From Ectobius pallidus (taxonomy: Eukaryota; Arthropoda; Insecta; Blattodea; Ectobiidae): a stretch of DNA of 64,000 bases. The DNA lies in assembly GCA_964059195.1 (NCBI GenBank), contig CAXKWD010000006.1, forward strand, positions 6,502,530 to 6,566,529, written 5' to 3'. The notes below the pieces were generated by a model, which saw nothing but the letters and a program-made list of their open reading frames with translations, made no database searches and was not told where the DNA came from. This document shows, piece by piece, positions 1-11,298 of the stretch. Within the stretch, counting starts at the first letter, position 1. Each line of letters begins with the position of its first letter. A program made the translations under genes and the position numbers.

Positions 1-770
1 CAAACAGTGGGTAGCATACAACCACCCTTCAGAGAATTTTTTTGAAAAAAAGTTTCAAATAAAAGTTTCAGTTCTTGGTATAAGCACTCCATGTACAAAA
101 TTCAAAGGAAATCGTTAGAGCCGTTTTTGATAAAATCGCAAAAAAAAATTCTTCATATAAAATCCCCTTAAATATAAGAGAAGGTTGTCGCCAATCTTAG
201 TGTCACAGCCTCAGAAGGTAGCCTACCTAACCCAAATACAAAATTTTGTTTTCGTACGATTTTCCGTTACAAGAGGCCGTATTGCAAAGAACGCGTATTT
301 ACAGTGAGTGGCTTATAACTACCTTCAGGGAATTTTCTCGAAAAAATGTTTCAAATAAAAGTTTTAGCTTTTTGTATAAGCAACCCATGTGAAAAATTTA
401 AAGAAAATCGTCAGAGCCGTTTTCGAGAAAATCGCGAAAAACGAAAATTTCTTCATGTAAAGTCCCCTTAATAATAAGAGAAAATAGTCGCCAATCTTAT
501 CCTCACATCTTCAGAAGGTACCTGACCCAAATACGAAATTTTGTTTTCATACGATTTTCCGTTTTGGAGCTAGAGTGTTCACAGACAGACAGACACACAG
601 ACATGTTTCCAAAAATAGTATTTTTGGATTCAGGGGGCCTTGAAACGTGTATATATGCTAAAAACTCAACTTCGAATTTTGGGGTCGAAAGCAATACTTC
701 CTCTACCTATAGTACCTATGGTACGGGCAGAGGAAGTAAAAATGGTGGGGAACAAGGAAGTTTTAGCTAG
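1..770. repeat. Tandem duplication, ~297-bp period
   Basis: Two diverged copies of one unit lie head to tail, the first from about position 5 and the second from about 302. Each starts with a CAGTG motif, has a 'tttcaaataaaagttt' segment, then a 'gccgttt...aaaatcgc' segment, and ends near 'gtcgccaatctta'. The second copy runs into a CAGACAGACAGACACACAGAC run at about 584-603. No convincing protein is encoded. It is probably part of an interspersed repeat cut by the window edge; its class is not recognised. Confidence 0.6.
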
Positions 771-1447
771 ATTGTGATATAATCAAGAAAGATAGTGAAA
801 GAAAGATATAAAAGAAAGTGTATCAATTAGGGTGGGCGGGTCGGACCAAATCATTCGCCAAGACAGCATCTCCTCTCCACACATCTATCGATAACAAAAT
901 TCGTGTGGTATAAGTGTTTTATGAAGAGAATCTCGGTTCTAAAAAATGGGTCCGCGACTATGGGATTTTACCGATAATGTAGTATTATATTTTTATGAAG
1001 TAGATATGAAGTTGATCAAGTATGTATAATATTTCTTTAGTTTAGAACTTGACTTTGCCCATTGCTCAAAGCTCAACGACCAGAAAACAAAATAAATATT
1101 ATTTAGTTATTAACTTTATTGTTTGATTTATTACTTGTGAAAAATGCCTGCTGTTTGCTTCGGTCATTACTTTACTTTTTATAGTATACTCATGAGTTTG
1201 GTTGATTATTTGATCGATTTTACGTTACTAGTTGCTTGTTTAAATTTTTAATATGTAGGCTCTACCAGTATCACAAAAGCTGCAGTAGTATTAGGCTTGC
1301 AATCTTTCCACAAGTTTTAAATAAATTGAAATTGAGCTCTCGGTAAACATTGGGCTAAGTGGGGGGTGCGTAATTAGCCTTTTGGTGAGTGACGCCATCT
1401 GCCACTCTCAACAACTGCAAAGAGAGACTTGTTGACTGTGCAGAAGC
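771..1447. other. Intergenic stretch, nothing recognised
   Basis: AT-rich sequence with no repeat partner in this window and no convincing coding potential. The last part (about 1360-1447) lies directly upstream of the leader shared with the zinc-finger paralogue and may be gene-proximal. Confidence 0.5.
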
Positions 1448-1565
1448 TGCTATATTTGCACGAGTCACTGCCCCTCAGATAATACTTAACCTACATCTAC
1501 CAGTGTGATGATAAAAACTAGTAGGTATATAAGTGAACGTGAATGTAAGTTTTGTGTGATACAGA
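1429..1565 (+). other. 5' leader of zinc-finger gene, conserved in paralogue
   Basis: This segment is duplicated upstream of the pseudogene copy, at 33908-33944 plus 39545-39661. Shared strings include 'gcagaagctgct', 'cacgagtcactgcccctcag' and 'gtgtgatacagaatggagtctg'. The conservation continues into the coding region, so the duplication unit included the 5' flank or leader. A TATATAAG string lies at about 1527-1534, but its closeness to the ATG at 1566 makes a TATA role uncertain. Confidence 0.55.
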
Positions 1566-2867
1566 ATGGAGTCTGTACTTAAATCAGAGTATACTAAGTT
1601 TGAAATTAAGGAAAAGATTCCTGAAAACCAACCAAAGAATGAACCCATCCCAATTACATATGAGACAATACAAACACAAGAAGTTAAATCTACAGCATGC
1701 AGCACCATCCACAAGTTAGAGCAGATTTCAGAAGTTTCTCGAGGAAATAATGAAGAAGAGGATCAGCTAATGCAATCACACTCACCTGCTGTGTGTACAA
1801 GCACATTCTCTGCTGGAAACAGTCAACAGCTAACTCATACTCAAGACGAGCATTTCACGTGTGATACGCGTAGCAAGAAATTTTCCCAAGGAGGGCATCT
1901 CAAAACACACTTGCTCACTCACACTGGAGAGAAACCCTTCTCTTGTGATATATGTACCAAGAAGTTTTCGCGAAGAAGGAATCTCAAAAAACACATGTTT
2001 ACTCACACTGGAGAGAAGACCTTTTCTTGTGATATATGTACCAAGAAGTTTACGCGAAGAGGGCATCTCAAAAAACACATGTTCACTCACACTGGAGAGA
2101 AACCCTTTTCTTGTGATATATGTACCAAGAAGTTTTCGCAAAGAGGACATCTCAAAAAACACATGTTCACTCACACTGGAGAGAAATCCTTTTCTTGTGA
2201 TATATGTACCAAGAAGTTTTCGCGAAGAGGGCGTCTCAAGAAACACATGCTCACTCACACTGGAGAGAAACCCTTTTCTTGTGATATATGTACCAAGACG
2301 TTTTTGCTAAGAGGGTATCTAAAAAAACACATGTTCACTCACACTAGAGAGAAACCCTTTTCTTGTGATATATGTACCAAGAAGTTTCCGCGAAGAGGGA
2401 ATCTCAAAAAACACATGTTCACTCACACTGGAGAGAAACCCTTTTCTTGTGATATATGTACCAAGAACTTTCCGCGAAGAGGGAATCTCAAAAAACACAT
2501 GTTCACTCACACTGGAGAGAAACCCTTTTCTTGTGATATATGTACCAAGAACTTTTCGCGTAGAGATCATCTCAAAAAACACATGTTCTCTCACACTGGA
2601 GAGAAACCCTTTTCTTGTGATATATGTACCAAGACATTTTCGCGAAGAGGGTATCTCAAAGAACACATGTTCACTCACACAGAAGAGAAACCCTTTTCTT
2701 GTGATATATGTACCAAGAAGTTTACGCGAAAAGGGCAACTCAAAAAACACATGTTCACTCACACTGGAGAGAAACCCTTTTCTTGTGATACATGTACCAA
2801 AAAATTTTCGCGAAGAGGGCGTCTCAATAAACATCTGCTTACTCATGAGAGGAACAACCTTTCCTAA
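1566..2867 (+). CDS. C2H2 zinc-finger protein, 12-finger array
   Basis: An intact 433-aa reading frame. Residues 1 to about 95 form a charged, finger-free N-terminus (starts MESVLKSEYTKFEIKE). From about residue 97 there are 12 tandem 28-residue fingers with TGEKPF-type linkers. Finger 1 is degenerate, with CDTRS in place of CxxC; the other 11 keep C2H2 spacing. The DNA repeats with an 84-bp period and very little divergence, so recognition positions vary little (RRGHL, RRGNL, RRGYL, RRGRL, RKGQL, RRDHL). A role as a DNA-binding nuclear protein is inferred from the family; the target is unknown. The whole visible CDS is one exon. The start is supported because the same ATG context is conserved in the pseudogene copy at 39662. 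Long frames on the other strand and in other phases across this array are shadows of the repeat. Confidence 0.85.
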   Translation: MESVLKSEYTKFEIKEKIPENQPKNEPIPITYETIQTQEVKSTACSTIHKLEQISEVSRGNNEEEDQLMQSHSPAVCTSTFSAGNSQQLTHTQDEHFTCDTRSKKFSQGGHLKTHLLTHTGEKPFSCDICTKKFSRRRNLKKHMFTHTGEKTFSCDICTKKFTRRGHLKKHMFTHTGEKPFSCDICTKKFSQRGHLKKHMFTHTGEKSFSCDICTKKFSRRGRLKKHMLTHTGEKPFSCDICTKTFLLRGYLKKHMFTHTREKPFSCDICTKKFPRRGNLKKHMFTHTGEKPFSCDICTKNFPRRGNLKKHMFTHTGEKPFSCDICTKNFSRRDHLKKHMFSHTGEKPFSCDICTKTFSRRGYLKEHMFTHTEEKPFSCDICTKKFTRKGQLKKHMFTHTGEKPFSCDTCTKKFSRRGRLNKHLLTHERNNLS

Positions 2868-3661
2868 TGTAATGTGTGCATTGATTCTTTGCTTTGGAAA
2901 GTGTGAAACTTTTGGTTGCAAAGCCACGAGGAAGTTCTAAATACAGTATGCCAGGAAAATATGAAGATCTATGGTAGTAATGATGGGAGAGTTCAACAGC
3001 TTTACGTTCAGTTGGGATTACATCTTTATAAGGAGAAGTTAATCCAGAACCTATATCAATTTTTAAGAACAAGTTTATTTAACTCTGATTTTATTCTGTA
3101 TTGACTATGCTACTTCTTTATATGCCATGTTCTAGCCTTGCTTTCCTATCATAAGTAGGGTACACTTCAGCAGCCTTAGGGCCAGTTGTATAAACATGTA
3201 AACTGTAGTTATCATGCAAAATTAACTTTCAGTTACAATTAACTACCTTTTTTTGTTGTATAAACATTAATCCAAGTTTATCTCATCCTAACCAACATTT
3301 TAATATAACTGGTGAATTTTTGCAAGTTAAAACAGTAACTGATGATTTGGAAATTTTAAATACATTTCAAACAGGGAAAAAGGCACTAGAAATCCATTTT
3401 ATAAGTACAGTGTGAATTATTATTTTCATATCATTTAGATTCAGTTTGCTTTCATTTTGTCTAATGACATAAAAAATACAGACACTGGTACCTTGGCTTT
3501 GTTGTTGGTTATAGCAACATTTATTTCTAGATTTCTGATTATTCTGATACCCCATCTGGTGATGCAATGAAAACCCATCATGCATCTCTTGAATGTCATA
3601 ATCTTTTATTAGTACTGCATGACATGCTACCAAAATTTGGGCAGAACAACTAGACAGAGGT
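2868..3661 (+). other. 3' flank of zinc-finger gene, no gene seen
   Basis: The first ~20 bases after the stop match the end of the pseudogene copy at about 42435-42455 (cctttcctaatgtaatgtg). After that the sequence is AT-rich and unique within the window. It may include the 3' UTR, but I could not fix a polyadenylation site. No repeat structure was established up to the transposon terminus at 3665. Confidence 0.45.
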
Positions 3662-4456
3662 TATGGGGTCATTCCACCTCAATTCATCCAGGGCATGTAA
3701 CCCTCCGGTCTCAGATTTTGATGAAAATTTGTAGTGTGGTTCCCATATGCATGAGAAACAAAGATCTGAATTTTTAGCTTCCTGTCTGTTATAGATTCGG
3801 AGATACACTTCTTTGAAAACATCGTGTTTTAGGGAGAATAGAGTCGGGACAGGAGTAGGTTTTGTGTGCAGACTGTTACATCTTTCCTTGTACCATGCCT
3901 GTAAATGTTAGCAGAACCATAACACATGAACATTCCAATGCAAAAATGACTGCTGAGTTCAAATCTGGTGTCAGAATTTGTCTAACACTTACAGAAATGT
4001 TGTTATGGGCATGTAAACTTAAAAATTGAAACTATAAAAAGGCAATCACGCCTCCTCATAAAAGCCATGATATCTCAAAAAGTAAACTAGATACAGCTGA
4101 ATGCTTTGCGCCATTGGAACGAGCAGGAAATTTCCATCTAGATCAAATAAAAAAACTTGTGGGACTTTGTTAGGTGAATTTTTTTTCTGCACATATGTAA
4201 AAATAGATATGTGAGTATGGATTACATACATATGTTGAACAGAGTTTCCAGATAATTATGGAGCTACAGTCTTACAAGCCAAAGTAATTCAGTGTTATAA
4301 TCAGTTCTTACCATTATGTGCACAGAAATCCATTACCACAATTATAACACTTTTACACGGTAAGTTAAACATAATATTTTTGCAGTAGACCTGTTACATT
4401 ACATTAATTTGTTAACAGCGGGATACCCAAATTATTAAGTGTACTGCCAATCCAAA

Positions 4457-5317
4457 TACATGAATGTTGCAAAATTCCATACACAAACTGCTATGGATTG
4501 TAGAGGAGACCAAAACAAACTTTTTTGTTAAATAACCATAGATCGGAAACCAATAGTCACCTTCGAAGACAGACATCGTTGAGTAGAAACAAACATCCCT
4601 GTGCATGACAAACACGTGACATGTTGCAGATTGTACACAGTTTAGGTAGCTGTTTGCTTTTATTCATTCTGCTTGTTCGTAGGCATTGAGTAAGGACGAT
4701 GGAAGATTACAGTTTTGTTGAACTCACGAATATCCACCTAGTTTATGGTGCATGCAATGGCAATTCCACAGCTGCACAATGTCTCTATGCTGAGCGATAT
4801 CCTGGTCAGCGTTTACAATATCCTTGCACATTTCTTTCTGTTTCAAGTTCGAGGGCATCTACGTGGCACATTTGGTGAAAATTGGATTGGCCAGGGTGTA
4901 CCCATTGCATGGCCTGCTCGTTCTCCTGACCTTACCCCACTTAACATTTAAAGATTTTAGTGTATGAAACACCAGCTGTGTCAGAGGAGGATCTTGTTGC
5001 ACGGATTCTTGTAGCTGCCAACCAATTACAACATACCCCTGGAGTATTCCACCATATGAGAGAAGCAGTATTGTGTCATTGCAGATCGTGTATTGAAGCA
5101 GGAGGCCACACATGTGAACAATATCTGTAAATAAACCTCACCACAACCAGCTCAAATGGTCACCATACCTTCATTGTGTGTCAGCATGTTTCCATTCGAA
5201 GGTGACTACTGGTGTAACTATTGGTTTCCGGCCTATGGTTATATAACAAAACAACTTTGTTTTGGTCACCTCTACAATCCACAGCAGTTTGTGTATGGAA
5301 TTTTTCAACACCTTATA
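4457..5317 (+). mobile_element. Mariner/IS630-type remnant inserted in left TIR
   Basis: The element lies between TA dinucleotides at 4457-4458 and 5316-5317, and the uninterrupted counterpart of the site exists in the right arm near 10470. Its termini are inverted repeats of about 110 bp, with AATTCCATACACAAACTG in each. Inside is the C-terminal part of a D,D-D/E transposase: WPARSPDLTPLNI at about 4910-4951, then, after a break, a frame ending in HTCEQYL at 5128. Most of the transposase is deleted, so the copy is non-autonomous. Confidence 0.8.
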
Positions 5318-5689
5318 TAAAAGTAGACCACAGATGTAATTTTAGATAGGCCTATAGATGTGCTATACATCAAGTATTGATTATAAAAGATATTTATGAG
5401 TGGTGATAAGTAAATATTCACAATTAATAGATATAATAACATGCCTATTACATTTGTAAGGACAATTTTAATTGGAGCTAACAGATGGTTGCACTGATTT
5501 ATAACGATCTGTTACTCTATAATAGTTAGGCTACTTCGTCTTCATGAAGTAGTAGGACTAAGCATCACATTTTAGTAGTACGAACTGGGGGTGCTACACT
5601 GATGTTCCAACTGAGGGCCAGGAAGAAATTTGTTACATAGAAGTCTTTGCAATATATTTGTTCCATTTTTCCTGAATTTCAGCAGTACA

Positions 5690-6089
5690 TTTACGGCAAG
5701 TCTGTTGAAGATGCTGTCAAGATAACTGCCACCAAGGCTAGAATGCAACGGCCGTACAAAAACAAACACTGGAGCCAAAGCAGATGTTTGAGTTCTGTAG
5801 CCAGCAGTTCTCAAAAATTAAATTTCAATTTATATCTACAGCAGAAGTGGAAAATGTTCACAAACTGCAGAGTGAAAAATCCAAAGCAGCAAGTAGGGTT
5901 GCAGGAACACAAAGTTTTCATCATTTCATACCTCTATCTTGTAACATTTTGGGAGCAAAACGTCTGAGCACAGATGATCATTTGTCTTTAGTCTTCCAGT
6001 TTTCAGATGCAGAACTTACAGTACATGAAACTGTAAAACTAAACAGTTTTGTTTGTTGTGTATACGACAAAAAATGGTATATTGGTTTA
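5690..6089 (+). pseudogene. Uncharacterised transposon ORF, 5' part, interrupted
   Basis: The best-conserved frame starts near 5784 and reads through GTQSFHHFIPLS, GAKRLSTDD and VYDKKWYIGLV, where a LINE insertion ends it. Sequence just upstream (about 5700-5790) looks coding in another phase, so at least one frameshift is present. The continuation is at 9914-10228. I recall similar 'FHHF-P' plus 'HP-GP' ORFs in invertebrate repeats but cannot name the family. It is probably the protein of the large TIR element, given its position between the arms. Confidence 0.45.
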
Positions 6090-6347
6090 GTTTATTGTTT
6101 ATTGTTTAATCCTCTGAGCAAATACATGCTATGGGATATTAATAAGAATGGAATGTAGTATGGTTACATACTACATAACAATACACTTACATAGAAATAT
6201 GGTTACATAGAATATGGTTACATAACAATAGACTTACAAAAGAAATTATATTAAGAGTATAATACAATACCGGGTACATTAATTTACATATATATTACAG
6301 ATGAGAGAGAATGGGATGAGATAGTTCAGTAACAAGATATTGAGTTA

Positions 6348-8389
6348 TCAAGAGATTGAGTTACAGTATTCCTCAATGCTGTAGAAGCATGATTGAATTA
6401 GGAATTTTTTTAGGGTGCTTTTGAATTTGCTTGGGGATTGTATATTTTTTAAGTGTTGTGGTAGTTTATTGAACAAATTTACTCCATTGTATTTAGCTCC
6501 TTTCTGAAATTGTGCTGTGTTATGAGTAGGAATAGAGAGATTATTTCTGAATCTGGTTTTATGCTCATGATTTGTTCCATTTGTTTGAAATTCGTTTAGG
6601 TGAGCTTTGACATGTATCAGTAACTCATATATGTATAGGGATGGAAGAGGTAGGATTTGCAAGGTCTTAAAGATGGGTCTACATGAGTCATTTTTCTTTG
6701 CTCCAGACAGTATTCGAACGATTCTTTTCTGAATTCGGAATATTGCTATGCTTTTAGTGCTGTTTCCCCAGAAGATTATGCCATATCTCATAATGCTTTG
6801 GACGTGGGCAAAATAGAGAGATCTAGTCGTGGGTGCATTGGTAAGTTTTTAATATGGTAAAGCGCATAGGTGAATTTTCCCAGTTTTTTAACAACTTCTC
6901 CTATATGTGAGTCCCAAGATAGATGTTCATCTATGGTTATGCCAAGAAATTTGGTGGATGGAGCATATCGGATTGAGTTTTCAAAGCTAATGGTTGGTTT
7001 TGGTGGGCTATTATTTCTCTTTAGGTGAAAGGATATGGCAATTGATTTGTTGTCATTCAGTATGAGGCCATTTGAATTGAACCACTTAGTTAGTTGCTGA
7101 GATGTGATACTGACATTGTCCTGTAATAGTTGTTCATTTCTGCCTGCAATAAGGATGCTTATGTCATCTGCAAACAGTGTGGTGCATGTGGAGTCAATGT
7201 TTAATGGCAAGTCATTTATAAACAGAACGAAAAGAAGTGGTGCAAGTATTGAGCCCTGCGGTACTCCATAGGGTGCTGGTTTTGGATCAGATGAGTGTTT
7301 TTCAAGCATGTGATTTGTTTTATTCACATGGGTAATTTCAACAATATGATTGCGGTTTGTGAGGTATGATTGCAGCCACCTTAGGGCTACTCCTCTAATC
7401 CCATAACATTCTAATTTACTAAGTAGCATATTGTGGTTTATAATATCAAAGGCTTTAGACTGATCAAGAAATAGTCCTACACAATTTTGTCTTGAGTCTA
7501 AGATAGTCCTTGCTTGTTCTATGAAGTTATAGACAGCCGTTTCAATAGATTTTCCTTTTATAAATCCATGTTGATCCTTTGTTATTATATTGCTCTGGTC
7601 TAAGAAGGAAGTCAGTCTGTTATGCATAATTTTCTCAAGGATTTTGGATATTGGTGACAGTAGGGAGATGGGTCTATAGTTATCTAACATGTATTTTGGT
7701 CCTTTTTTATAAATGGGTTTAATTATTGCTGTTTTTAGGATTTCGGGAAATTGACCAGTGGAGAGTGAAATGTTCGCTAGGTGGCATAGGGGTTCTATAA
7801 AATGTTCACTACATGTCTTAATTAGGGAGTCCGGAATTTGATCGATGCTCACAGAGTTTTTGTTTTTGTGTTCTTTAATAATGTTTACTATTTCTGTTCT
7901 TTCAACTGGGTATAAGAATATGGAATTTTCATTTCTGTTGATTTTGGGTCTATTGAGGGGGGTCCCAGGATTTGATTCCTGATTTTTGCAGATAAGATTT
8001 TCAGCTATTGAGCTAAAATGGTCATTAAATAAGGTGGCTAAAGATTTTGGATCTGTTATCATATTACCTTTTTTGTCTTTTATTGTGAGTTGTGAGTGGT
8101 TTTCTTTTTTGAGTGCTAGTTCTTTATTTATTATATTCCACATTGCTTTTGATTTATTGGTGGCATTTCTTATATAATTGTCATTGTTCATTCTTTTTGC
8201 TGCATTTATTACTTTATTGTAGACTTTTTTGTATTGGTTTACGTAGGTGAGTAGTATTGGATCAGTAGTTGTTCTAGCTAGTTTTGACAGGGATTTTAGG
8301 TTTTTGCTAGAGGTTCTTATTCCTGGTGTTAACCAGGACTTCCTACGTTTGTTTGTTGTAATTTTGGTTATAGGGATAGCAATGTCCAT
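6348..8389 (-). pseudogene. LINE reverse transcriptase, one frameshift
   Basis: The RT core reads in one frame from 8389 to 6788 and continues in another from about 6791 to 6348. Visible motifs are YKKGPKYMLDNYRPISLL, DQSKAFDIINH, YGVPQGSILAPLLFVLFIND and the catalytic box as FADD (TTLFADDISI) in place of the usual YADD. The C-terminal thumb region (WGNSTKSIAIFRIQKRIVRI) is in the second frame. It would reverse-transcribe element RNA in target-primed integration. The frameshift near 6790 makes it inactive as read. Confidence 0.85.
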
Positions 8390-9110
8390 ATAATATTGTA
8401 CAGTATTTAGGAGTTCCTCACATATATGGTTAACATCATTGAGTTGATGTAAGGAGTCCCATGTTTCTTGTTCTAATAGTAGGTTTAAGTTATTTAGGTT
8501 GACTTGGTTGTATATCCTGGTTTTTTTGTATTTTATTGGTGTTTCTCTGGAGTTGTGGGTAGGTATCAGTAGTGGGTCACGTATACAGACTAGCTGTGCA
8601 AGATGGTCTGATATCCCAGTGTCAAGTATTTGGGTTGAGTATTCGGTGATTGTTTTGTTGGTAAAAGCATTGATCTATTATGGTCTGGGAATGGGTTGTT
8701 ATCCTGGTAGGTATGTTGATTATTGCTTTTAAGTTATGAATTATGAGAAGTTCTGCAAGTTCTTCTCTTATATTCTTCGAGAAATCTACGTTTATATCAC
8801 CTATTATAATGATCTTTCTGGTGCCGCGGTAGTGATTTAGGATGTGATCCAATCTTTCTGTAAGAAGGTCGAGGTTACTATCTGGGGATCTATAAAGGCA
8901 AATTAATATAACTTTGAGGGAGGGAATTTCAATGATTGATGATTCAAAGTGGGTCTCTAGGTTAAGCTGGTTGAAGTGATCTACTGTCTTTACTTTGAGA
9001 TCCTTTTTGATAAAGATGCACGATCCCCCATTTTTTTTAACTGATCTGGAGTAGTGCGCACTCAATTTGTATTGCGGAATACTTACAAACTCAATCTCTT
9101 CATTTTGCAT
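8390..9110 (-). pseudogene. LINE apurinic-type endonuclease fragment
   Basis: The frame 9110-8622 carries GGSCIFIKKDLKVK, LICLYRSPDSN, a catalytic block IIIGDINVDF and a downstream TIIDQCF segment, typical of the APE-like endonuclease upstream of RT in this LINE group. The part between 8621 and 8390 is frame-broken. The N-terminal 'E-W' block (about 9110-9220) reads only in another frame. Confidence 0.7.
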
Positions 9111-9220
9111 CCAGTGTTCAGTAATGCATACTATATCTGCACAGTGTTCATCTAGGATTACATTTAAGTTTATGATCTTATTTCTAAGAGATTGGATGTT
9201 TAAGTGGAATATGTTGAGTC

Positions 9221-9925
9221 CTAGATTAAAAAAACGCTGTCATATTTTGCTGGTGTTTTCTTAGGTCTGGTTAGTCTGGTTGAATTTGGATGTTGCTGGT
9301 CTGCGTGCATGGATCTAGTTATTTCAGTCTGGGTTTGCTGTGATTTTTGGTGGGTGTCTAAATTGGTTTCTGCGAGACCTGATTCAAGTTGTCTCAGGTG
9401 GGTTGCTTCATCTTCACTATCTGATTTGGGATCGTATTTATTTCTTGGCGTTTCCACGTTGACTTGTGGAGGCATCTAGCGATTTGGCTCTTTATCCCTC
9501 ACTGTTTTAGGTTCATTGTTGACTTTAGGCGTTTCAGGATGAGGGATAGGCTGCGATCTTGCTTTCTTCGTATCTGTTTGTGGCTTACTGTTTGTTTTAG
9601 GCATCATGTTATCTTTAGATTCATTGTGTTCTATCTTCCATTTTAGTATAATGGGGCCTTCCTTAATCTCTGTATTTACATTTTTGTTAAGACCGACTAA
9701 AGGCTTAATTGTGTCGCTGATAGAAGAGGCCATGGTTTCCTTTCCTTTGTTATTCAGGTGAAGTCCATGGGTTGTGTAGCATGTTCTGTCAAGGTTTACA
9801 TCTAGCATTTTCACATGGTTGTATGGTTTTACAATTTTCCTCAGTTTCCTATTAAAGTTTTTTACTTCTTGCCTTGCTTGAGAGTTTGCCTCTAGGTCAT
9901 GTCTTTCAGGGGCGGTCATAATCAT
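9221..9925 (-). pseudogene. LINE ORF1 C-terminal part, SGNH-esterase-like
   Basis: Two adjoining frames, 9925 to 9476 and 9475-9221. The first has FNRKLRKIVKPYNHVKMLDV and TTHGLHLNNKGKE, matching the C-terminal part of the SGNH/GDSL-like domain of the second LINE here (RHGLHLNNAGKE at 16.3 kb). The His of HGLHLN is the likely catalytic His of the fold (family knowledge). The N-terminal half is missing because the LINE is 5'-truncated. Hydrophilic, proline-rich sequence follows. Confidence 0.6.
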
Positions 9926-10228
9926 GAAGTAGATACAGATGAAGGAGATGCAAGTGTAATATTCATTCATCCTAATGGCCCATCTACATCATATCATTGG
10001 CCAGAGAAAGAAGATAAGTCCTTGGTTCCATTCAGTCACATCTTACTACATGTACCCATTCCAGATACTGCAAAAGGTAGACAGTACCACATATCTGATA
10101 AATGTACTGCTGAAACTCAGGAAAAATGGAACAATTGCAAAGACTTCTATGTAACAAATTCCTTCCCGGCCCTCAGTTGGAACATCAGTGTAGCACCCGC
10201 AGTTTGTACTACTAAATGTGATCCGTAG
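9914..10228 (+). pseudogene. Uncharacterised transposon ORF, 3' part
   Basis: Continuation of the ORF broken at 6089: VDTDEGDASVIFIHPNGPS, then YHWPEKEDKSLVPFSHIL, ending in CTTKCDP at 10228. The HP-NGP and HWP-KEDK blocks are the most distinctive parts. The last 60 or so codons lie inside the right inverted arm, so the left arm holds a reverse-complement relic of them near 5580-5700. Confidence 0.5.
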
Positions 10229-11298
10229 GCCTACTACTTCATGAAGACGAAGTAGCCTAACTCTTATAGAGTAACAGATCATTATAAATCAGTGCAACAA
10301 TCTGTTAGCTCCAATTTAAATTGTCCTTACAAATGTAATAGGCATGTTATTATATCTATTAATTGTGAAAATTTACTTATCACCACTCATATATATCTTT
10401 TATAATCAATACTTGATGTATAGCACATCTATAGGCCTAAATAAAATGACATCTGTGGTCTATTTTTATATTTGGATTGGCAGTACACTTAATAATTTGG
10501 GTATCCAGCTGTTAACAAATTAATGTAATGTAACAGGTCTACTGCAAAAATAATATGTTTAACTTACCGTGTAAAAGTGTTATAATTGTGGTAATGGATT
10601 TCTGTGCACATAATGGTAAGAACTGATTATAACACTGAATTACTTTGGCTTGTAAGACTGTAGCTCCATAATTATCTGGAAACTCTGTTCAACATATGTA
10701 TGTAATCCATACTCAAATATTCTATTTTTACATATGTGCAGAAAAAAAATTCACCTAACAAAGTCCCACAAGTTTTTTTATTTTATCTAGATGGAAATTT
10801 CCTGCTCGTTCCAATGGCGCAAAGCATTCAGCTGTATCTAGTTTACTTTTTGAGATATCATGGCTTTTATGAGGAGGCGCGATTGCCTTTTTATAGTTTC
10901 AATTTTTAAGTTTACATGCCCATAACAACATTTCTGTAAGTGTTAGACAAATTCTGACACCAGATTTGAACTCAGCAGTCATTTTTGCATTGGAATGATC
11001 ATGTGTTATGGTTCTGCTAACATTCACAGGCATGGTACAAGCAAAAATGTAACAGTCTGCACACAAAACCTACTCCTGTCCCGACTCTATTCTCCCTAAA
11101 ACACGATGTTTTCAAAGAAGTGTATCTCCAAATCTATAACAGACAGGAAGCTAAAAATTCAGATCTTTGTTTCTCATGCATATGGGAACCACACTACAAA
11201 TTTTCATCAAAATCTGAGACCGGAGGGTTACATGCCCTGGATGAATTGAGGTGGAATGACCCTATATCTCCTTCCCATTACAATCAAGTACAAAGCAA

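Larger units (their letters stand above)
6090..9913 (-). mobile_element. CR1/Jockey-group LINE, 5'-truncated
   Basis: A reverse-strand non-LTR retrotransposon that splits the ORF of the surrounding TIR element. From its 5' side (high coordinates) it holds an ORF1 end, endonuclease, reverse transcriptase and a short 3' UTR (6160-6345) with repeated 'atatggttacata' units. It ends in a tail like GGATTAAACAATAAACAAT, similar in design to the 3' end of the second LINE (12.83 kb). It is 5'-truncated inside ORF1. No clean target-site duplication was found. Confidence 0.8.
3665..11262 (+). mobile_element. DNA transposon with ~1.2-kb terminal inverted repeats
   Basis: The left terminus GGGGTCATTCCACCTCAATT and the right terminus (reverse complement GGGTCATTCCACCTCAATTC) begin inverted arms that can be followed for about 1.2 kb: 3665-4456 plus 5318 to about 5720 on the left, and about 10060-11262 on the right. 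A TAT trinucleotide at 3662-3664 and 11263-11265 is a possible target duplication. The left arm is interrupted by a mariner-type remnant (4457-5317) and the internal ORF by a LINE (about 6090-9913). Without these inserts the element would be about 2.9 kb. The C-terminal part of the internal ORF runs into the right arm. I cannot assign a superfamily. Confidence 0.75.

Noticed and set aside
1527..1534. TATA box for the zinc-finger gene
   Set aside because: It is only about 32-39 bp upstream of the ATG, leaving almost no 5' UTR; the paralogue does not clearly conserve it.
1830..2940. Long reading frames in other phases and on the opposite strand across the zinc-finger array (142-202 codons)
   Set aside because: They repeat with the same 84-bp period and encode SCDIC-array shadows such as repeated '[12 protein letters not shown]'. 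They follow from the lack of stops in a duplicated unit and are not genes.
3367..3633. 88-codon minus-strand frame downstream of the zinc-finger gene
   Set aside because: No motif, no neighbour support, AT-rich composition; length is within chance for this DNA.
4859..5113. 84-codon minus-strand frame in the mariner remnant
   Set aside because: It lies opposite the recognisable transposase C-terminus on the plus strand.
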